Source of the DNA: Caprimulgus europaeus | Lineage: Eukaryota > Chordata > Aves > Caprimulgiformes > Caprimulgidae | DNA: 64,000 nucleotides | Assembly: GCA_907165065.1 (NCBI GenBank) | Contig: OU015524.1 | Span: forward strand, 56,833,295-56,897,294 | Reading direction: 5' to 3' | Shown: positions 62,401 to 64,000 of the stretch, piece by piece | How positions within the stretch are numbered: position 1 is the stretch's first letter | Layout of the letters: each line of letters begins with the position of its first letter | Position numbers and translations under genes: made by a program | The notes under the pieces: generated by a model | Seen by the model: the letters and a program-made list of their open reading frames with translations, nothing else | What the model was told of the DNA's origin: nothing | Databases searched by the model: none

Positions 62401-63003
62401 AGAAGCTGATGGACAGGTTTGACTTTGGGGAAGAATCTGAACAAAGTGAAGAGCCTAAAAAGGAAACTCCCACTGCCCAACTGTAAGATCAAGCTATGTT
62501 TCTTGTGGAAAATGCTAAAATTTGCCTGACACTAATTGAACGTTAGGATGAAATAGTAAGGAAAATGTTTCTTTCGGAGCATAAGTATACTAAAACAATA
62601 GGAAAAGATAGTTTACTAAATTCATGAAACATACATTTTAAAAACATTTAATATAAATCTGTGTGCCAGAAGTTTCGCTGGCTTGATCTTAAAGCTAGCA
62701 CCTTCTTTACTTTGCTAGTTATATTTTTAGCATTAATGTGATAATGATGATAACAGAAGCTGGAACTAGCTACATTGTCTTCATTATTTTACTTTTTTAG
62801 TTATCAGTTGTGAAGACCTGTTTACCAGCTGTTTAAAACAAGAGAGAAACTGTTGTGTTTTTTAATTTAAATTATTTCATTTTAGGCCTTTAGTACCAGA
62901 ATCTGTGAACAACTCACTTTTTCACCAACTAGCTGAACAGCTACAGCAACAAAATTTAGAACATCTTAGACAACAGCTTCTGGAGCAACAACAGCCTCAA
63001 AAG
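23459..63003 (+). CDS. SCAF8: SCAF8 (RBM16), 5' part of gene, exons 1-9, runs off the right edge
   Basis: SR-related CTD-associated factor 8 is a nuclear protein that binds the phosphorylated C-terminal domain of RNA polymerase II. Together with SCAF4 it is known to restrain early polyadenylation and support elongation. Nine exons join to 328 residues with no stop: 1-10, 11-38, 39-53, 54-107, 108-160, 160-203, 204-262, 263-289 and 289-328. Residues 1 to about 139 form the CTD-interaction domain (CID). Its hallmarks are [56 protein letters not shown] and [11 protein letters not shown]. Arg112, which I recall as a phospho-Ser2 contact in the human structure, is present. A Pro/Thr linker follows (about 140-185), then a Gln/Leu/Ala region with six alanines. 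The sequence is nearly identical to human SCAF8 and differs clearly from its paralogue SCAF4. The SR-like part, RRM and Pro-rich C-terminus are outside the window. Confidence 0.97.
23582..23620 (+). other. G-quadruplex-capable tract at start of intron 1
   Basis: G runs of 5, 3, 6, 4 and 3 are separated by loops of 1, 5, 11 and 1 bases on the coding strand, about 100 bp downstream of exon 1. Such G-rich non-template DNA after a CpG-island promoter favours R-loops. The motif is visible; its effect is inferred. Confidence 0.5.
27033..27037. repeat. Left target-site duplication of the solo LTR
   Basis: GACTG directly abuts the TG end of the LTR and is repeated exactly at 27940-27944 after its CA end. 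Confidence 0.8.
27038..27939 (-). mobile_element. Solo LTR of an endogenous retrovirus (ERVL-like bird family)
   Basis: A 902-bp block starts TGTAGTGGTTTGACCC and ends CCCCCCAAACACA. It is bounded on both sides by GACTG (27033-27037 and 27940-27944), a perfect 5-bp target-site duplication. It resembles a long GC-rich bird LTR family with a shared ACAGACTCAACTTGGGGAA block, a CTACCTCCCCCTCCCAGCGG block and internal repeats built on CTCCAGCATGG and GGGCTGCAG. No internal gag, pol or env region is present, so it is a solo LTR left by recombination. Family, as remembered, points to class III (ERVL); the 5-bp duplication fits. Minus orientation is inferred from the usual reading of the family. Divergence suggests a middle age. 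Confidence 0.82.
27420..27690. repeat. Diverged internal repeats in the LTR
   Basis: Several imperfect units carry CTCCARCATGG-like and CCACRGGCTGCAG-like words, for example near 27464, 27488, 27596, 27611 and 27656. They form a minisatellite-like core that is typical of this bird LTR family. Confidence 0.6.
27940..27944. repeat. Right target-site duplication of the solo LTR
   Basis: GACTG directly follows the terminal CA of the LTR and matches 27033-27037 exactly. Confidence 0.8.
28207..28358 (+). repeat. CR1 LINE 3'-end fragment
   Basis: CR1 3' landmarks in order are CAGTCTCCTTCTCTGGAGAC, ATTCAAGACCCGCCTGGGCG, CCTGCTCCGGCAGGGAGATT, GGACTAGATGATC and GCATTCTGTGATTCTGTGTG. It is a well-preserved short 5'-truncated copy, in the same orientation as SCAF8. 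Confidence 0.95.
33575..33650 (+). repeat. Old CR1 reverse-transcriptase fragment
   Basis: The segment GATCTGATTGTATTTAGACT followed by TCTGTAAGGCATTTAACTCC and a CACCACACT block matches the CR1 ORF2 segment that encodes the LDF(C/S)KAFD-V-H motif before the catalytic palm. Only about 75 bases are recognisable. Confidence 0.6.
35283..35326. repeat. Perfect 22-bp tandem duplication
   Basis: Two identical adjacent units start CAATTGGATTTGATTTATTT, at 35283 and 35305. The perfect identity suggests a recent duplication in intron 1 of SCAF8. Confidence 0.9.
39606..40227 (-). other. Unassigned ORF-rich stretch in intron 1
   Basis: Two minus-strand frames (39606-39890, 94 codons; 40006-40227, 73 codons) lie 115 bp apart in a patch with higher GC than its surroundings. 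Their translations look fairly protein-like (for example [20 protein letters not shown] and [20 protein letters not shown]). I cannot name a family. The LINE-like remnant just upstream on the same strand suggests that this could be part of an old retroelement or a decayed gene copy. It may equally be chance. Confidence 0.25.
40450..40740 (-). repeat. Ancient LINE (CR1/L3-like) reverse-transcriptase remnant
   Basis: Read on the + strand, TGTGAGAGATCTTTGGTAAA, AGTCTTTTTGGTAGTCCAGG and TGGACC resemble the inverted LDFSKAFDTV-S-H region of CR1/L3 LINEs. Next comes a TTTCAAGTAATTTATATACA, TTTTTTCAGCTACCAACATT and CCTTGAAACC run, like the inverted upstream ORF2 segment. The order is right for a minus-strand copy. 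The remnant is strongly diverged, so both ends are approximate. Confidence 0.5.
43884..43967 (+). CDS. SCAF8: SCAF8 coding exon 2
   Basis: Eighty-four bases encode residues 11-38, the first helices of the CID (from [10 protein letters not shown] to KAAIKAIK). The acceptor is a long pyrimidine tract ending CCCCGCAG, and the donor is AAGGTAAGA. Both borders are phase 0. Confidence 0.97.
43968..45534 (+). other. SCAF8: SCAF8 intron 2 (1.6 kb)
   Basis: AT-rich intron between GTAAGA and TTTTGCAG. It contains an A/C-rich low-complexity tract (44317-44350) and a T/A run near 45065-45080. No gene or clear mobile element is visible. Confidence 0.9.
45535..45579 (+). CDS. SCAF8: SCAF8 coding exon 3
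   Basis: A 45-base exon encodes residues 39-53 ([15 protein letters not shown]), a CID helix. The acceptor is TATTTTGCAG and the donor AAGGTAAGT, which is close to ideal. Both borders are phase 0, so skipping it would keep the frame but destroy the CID fold. Confidence 0.97.
45580..49600 (+). other. SCAF8: SCAF8 intron 3 (4.0 kb)
   Basis: AT-rich intron with one minus-strand CR1 (45804-46148). An AT-only low-complexity stretch lies around 48190-48225, and short inverted AT words around 48340-48390. I see no gene. Confidence 0.9.
45804..46148 (-). repeat. CR1 LINE 3' fragment
   Basis: On the + strand it opens ATCACAGAATCAGAAAATCA and TAGAAGCATAGAATGGATTG, then GGAAGGGACTTTCAAAGGTC and ATCTAGTCCAGCCTCCCTGC. 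Further blocks are CTCTCTGGGCAACCTGTTCC, the CCCCTCGTCCTATTGCTACA block and CCCCAGCTTTCTTATAGGC. It is a minus-strand 5'-truncated copy with an expanded tail. Confidence 0.94.
49601..49762 (+). CDS. SCAF8: SCAF8 coding exon 4
   Basis: One hundred sixty-two bases encode residues 54-107, the most conserved part of the CID. This includes [20 protein letters not shown], the phenylalanine-rich turn and RCPGDDK. The acceptor is TTCTTTGTAG and the donor AAGGTAAAC. Both borders are phase 0. Confidence 0.98.
49763..51750 (+). other. SCAF8: SCAF8 intron 4 (2.0 kb)
   Basis: The intron holds a minus-strand CR1 ORF2 segment (50845-51352). The remainder is AT-rich with no gene recognised. Confidence 0.9.
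50845..51352 (-). repeat. CR1 LINE ORF2 segment with reverse-transcriptase palm
   Basis: The minus strand translates, in two frames, to the CR1 ORF2 region around and after the catalytic palm. First comes [20 protein letters not shown]. Then follow [10 protein letters not shown] (the usual FADD box is LADD here), [16 protein letters not shown] and [12 protein letters not shown]. After a frame break near 51040-51058 come [40 protein letters not shown] and [16 protein letters not shown]. The 3' UTR is missing, which is unusual, because most CR1 copies keep the 3' end. It is a dead internal piece. Confidence 0.93.
51751..51907 (+). CDS. SCAF8: SCAF8 coding exon 5
   Basis: One hundred fifty-seven bases encode residues 108-159 plus the first base of codon 160. 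They complete the CID ([20 protein letters not shown], then [14 protein letters not shown]) and enter the linker. The acceptor is TTCATTTTAG and the donor CCAGGTAAAC. Compared with the human protein there are a few substitutions in the linker ([16 protein letters not shown]). The following intron is phase 1. Confidence 0.97.
51908..53516 (+). other. SCAF8: SCAF8 intron 5 (1.6 kb)
   Basis: AT-rich intron, phase 1, from GTAAAC to CTTTTTTTAG. A GT-rich low-complexity patch lies at 53429-53460. No element or gene was recognised. Confidence 0.9.
53517..53647 (+). CDS. SCAF8: SCAF8 coding exon 6
   Basis: One hundred thirty-one bases finish Gly160 and encode 161-203: [20 protein letters not shown], then [20 protein letters not shown] and GQQ. 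This is the Pro/Thr linker followed by the start of the Gln/Leu-rich helix region. The acceptor is TTTTTTTAG and the donor CAGGTAAAT. Confidence 0.97.
53648..57051 (+). other. SCAF8: SCAF8 intron 6 (3.4 kb)
   Basis: AT-rich intron, phase 0. It includes a purine-only tract with long A and G runs (54690-54712), an A run at 55951-55966 and a 32-bp-spaced duplicated AT-rich word (ACTATTTTAAAATAATATTT at 56206 and 56238). No gene or clear mobile element was recognised. Confidence 0.88.
57052..57228 (+). CDS. SCAF8: SCAF8 coding exon 7
   Basis: One hundred seventy-seven bases encode residues 204-262. This is a Gln/Leu-rich, probably helical stretch ([38 protein letters not shown]) with a run of six alanines coded mainly by GCT, then [14 protein letters not shown]. 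The acceptor is TTCTCTTTTAG and the donor AAGGTAGAA. Both borders are phase 0. The alanine/GCT run could vary in length between individuals or species. Confidence 0.97.
57439..57486 (-). repeat. Short CR1 3'-tail scrap
   Basis: TTATAGAATATCTCGAGTTG then GAAGGGACCCATAAGGATCA and TTGAATAC match the inverted CR1 tail of a subfamily that uses GACCCAYAAGGATCATYGA. Only about 48 bases remain. Confidence 0.8.
59094..59127. repeat. 17-bp tandem duplication
   Basis: TTCTGAATCTAGGTATT is repeated twice in tandem, at 59094 and 59111, without mismatch. Confidence 0.85.
59977..60631 (+). repeat. Old CR1 LINE fragment, ORF2 C-terminus plus 3' UTR
   Basis: It starts with AAGTGCCCTGGCAGCAAAGA then GGGCCAACAACATCTTGGGC (the KANGIL region). 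It runs through TGGAGAACCACCAAAATGGT, a GGGGCAGAGGCAGCTTTAGG block and TTTTTCCCACGAGGACAGTC. It ends AACCTGGACTGTCCCATGAT followed by CCTAAGAT. All blocks are diverged, so this is an older copy than those at 4801 or 28207. It lies sense to SCAF8. Confidence 0.87.
62403..62482 (+). CDS. SCAF8: SCAF8 coding exon 8
   Basis: Eighty bases encode residues 263-288 plus two bases of codon 289 ([20 protein letters not shown], then ETPTAQ). This is an acidic Ser/Glu stretch. The acceptor is TTTTTCCTAG and the donor CTGTAAGAT. The following intron is phase 2. Human has DSEHSEEPKKEIPASQL here, so this exon is less conserved than the CID. Confidence 0.95.
62483..62885 (+). other. SCAF8: SCAF8 intron 8 (0.4 kb)
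   Basis: Short AT-rich intron, phase 2, from GTAAGA to CATTTTAG. Nothing else is visible in it. Confidence 0.93.
62886..63003 (+). CDS. SCAF8: SCAF8 coding exon 9
   Basis: One hundred eighteen bases complete Leu289 and encode 290-328: [20 protein letters not shown], then [19 protein letters not shown]. This is a Gln-rich amphipathic helix or coiled-coil-like segment. The acceptor is TTTCATTTTAG and the donor AAGGTAAGA, phase 0. The human match is close ([20 protein letters not shown]). Confidence 0.97.
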
Positions 63004-63999
63004 GTAAGAACTCCATCTTGTGGCTGTCATAATAATTATGTTCTCCACTGATAAAAAATTCATATTCCAGAAAAAAAAAAAAAAAAAAAGTTTTATTCTG
63101 ACACTTCTCTTATAGTGAAATTCTTTGTCACTAGCTGATCAGCTGACGGAAGCTTGCAGAATAAGTGAAATAAGCAAAAGAAAGTACTTAGTGCAGGAAA
63201 AAAAAAATACAACCAAATGTGTGGGGTGTACATTTTGCTTCTCTTAGGAAAGAGTACCCTTTAGCTGAGTTACAGGCTAACGGTGCTTTGGTTGTTCAGC
63301 TCTTTATATGGGGGGAAAAAAACTTTTTCCCTGCTGTCAGAAAGAAGGTGGTGAGCACTGAAGTGATTATGCTTCTGTCTGTGAAGGGAGCTAAAGAATA
63401 GAGTCACATATTTCCTGATAAATTAGTAATTAAGAACTGATGCTCAAAACAACTAAAGATTCCTTCTTAACTATTGAATCGAGTCCCATCTACTCCACAT
63501 TGAAGTAAATTTGCTTATTTCTTCTGAAGTTAGTCTTCAGTATTTAGCTACTCTTTTCCCCTCCTGCTCCGAATTCCTGATTCCATTATAAAAAAACCCC
63601 AAAAGTTTATTCTCTCTGGAAACTGACCAGATATAAAGTGAACTTTCTGTGAAGTATTTGGATCTGGTTTCACAGTAAAATAGAAATCTTAGATTGAAAG
63701 AAAATCTTAGCTAAGGGACCACAAACATGGCAAAAACATCCACTGGAGATTTTAGTTTAACCTGTGTGAAAATGCAGTCACTCAGCTTTCGAGTAAGAAT
63801 GTTGTTTGAGCTTTGAATTTCTGACTTTTGAGTTTTTAATTTGTTTAATTAAAGTGAATATGTAATGAGAATCACTGAAATGTTTATCTGCAGTATTGGA
63901 TTGAAGGCTTAAAATTACTTTTCAAAATTGTCCGGATAGAATTTCTGAGTATTTTCATTAAATTTCCTGTATTTCCTAAATTTCTTTCATGTCTTACAG
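63004..63999 (+). other. SCAF8: SCAF8 intron 9 (about 1.0 kb)
   Basis: AT-rich intron beginning GTAAGA, with a long A run at 63072-63089. It probably ends at the CTTACAG at the window edge. No gene or repeat family was recognised. Confidence 0.7.
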
Positions 64000-64000
64000 A
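63962..64000 (+). other. SCAF8: Probable acceptor and first base of SCAF8 exon 10
   Basis: A pyrimidine-rich run with TTTCCTAAATTTCTTTC and TGTCTTACAG ends at 63999 and leaves a single A at 64000. In the human protein the next residues after QQPQK are ASPQDNQEG, coded by a separate exon. A phase-0 acceptor is therefore expected about here. One base is not enough to confirm it. Confidence 0.5.

Larger units (their letters stand above)
57229..62402 (+). other. SCAF8: SCAF8 intron 7 (5.2 kb)
   Basis: AT-rich intron, phase 0. It holds a short minus-strand CR1 scrap (57439-57486), a larger old plus-strand CR1 (59977-60631) and a 17-bp tandem duplication (59094-59127). No gene is visible. The 126-codon minus-strand frame at 62112-62492 overlaps exon 8 and is a shadow. 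Confidence 0.9.

Noticed and set aside
23459-63003. SCAF4 instead of SCAF8
   Set aside because: The paralogue shares the CID, but the N-terminus ([10 protein letters not shown]) and the linker and Gln-rich sequences after the CID match SCAF8 closely.

Overview
The window is a stretch of vertebrate, almost certainly bird, nuclear DNA. It is about 60% AT, has scattered CpG islands and has long introns. It carries many CR1 LINE fragments, whose 3' ends close with the avian octamer-like tail (ATTCTATGAT, or ATTCTGTGAT in others). It also holds one solo LTR that resembles a family I know from bird genomes. No bacterial-type operon, CRISPR array, tRNA or rRNA gene is visible.

Only one protein-coding gene can be supported: the 5' part of SCAF8 (RBM16), on the + strand. 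Nine coding exons between 23459 and 63003 join in frame, each with GT/AG junctions and consistent phases, to give 328 residues. That is about a quarter of the roughly 1,270-residue protein. The piece contains the whole N-terminal RNA polymerase II CTD-interaction domain (CID, about residues 1-139), a Pro/Thr linker and a Gln/Leu-rich region. The SR-like region, the RRM and the Pro-rich C-terminal half lie beyond the right edge. The last bases (63997-64000) look like the acceptor and first base of exon 10.

Layout. 1-22.6 kb: intergenic DNA upstream of SCAF8, with two small CpG-rich islands (about 2.57-3.08 kb and 13.16-13.73 kb, the second with a good CTCF-like site), six CR1 pieces and a few simple or tandem repeats. 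In mammals the upstream neighbour is CNKSR3 on the opposite strand; no CNKSR3 exon was recognised here. 22.7-24.0 kb: the SCAF8 CpG-island promoter, 5' leader (with a possible 8-codon upstream ORF) and the 30-base first coding exon. 23.5-43.9 kb: a 20.4-kb first intron with a solo LTR flanked by a perfect 5-bp target duplication, plus CR1 and older LINE remnants. 43.9-64 kb: exons 2-9 and their introns, with four more CR1 pieces, including one with a recognisable reverse-transcriptase segment.

I did not find a convincing undescribed system. The best leads are the orphan CpG islands and CTCF-like site, the upstream ORF, the LTR in intron 1, a CR1 that split an AT-rich 47-bp tandem repeat, and a few ORF-like stretches that look more protein-like than expected but that I cannot name.
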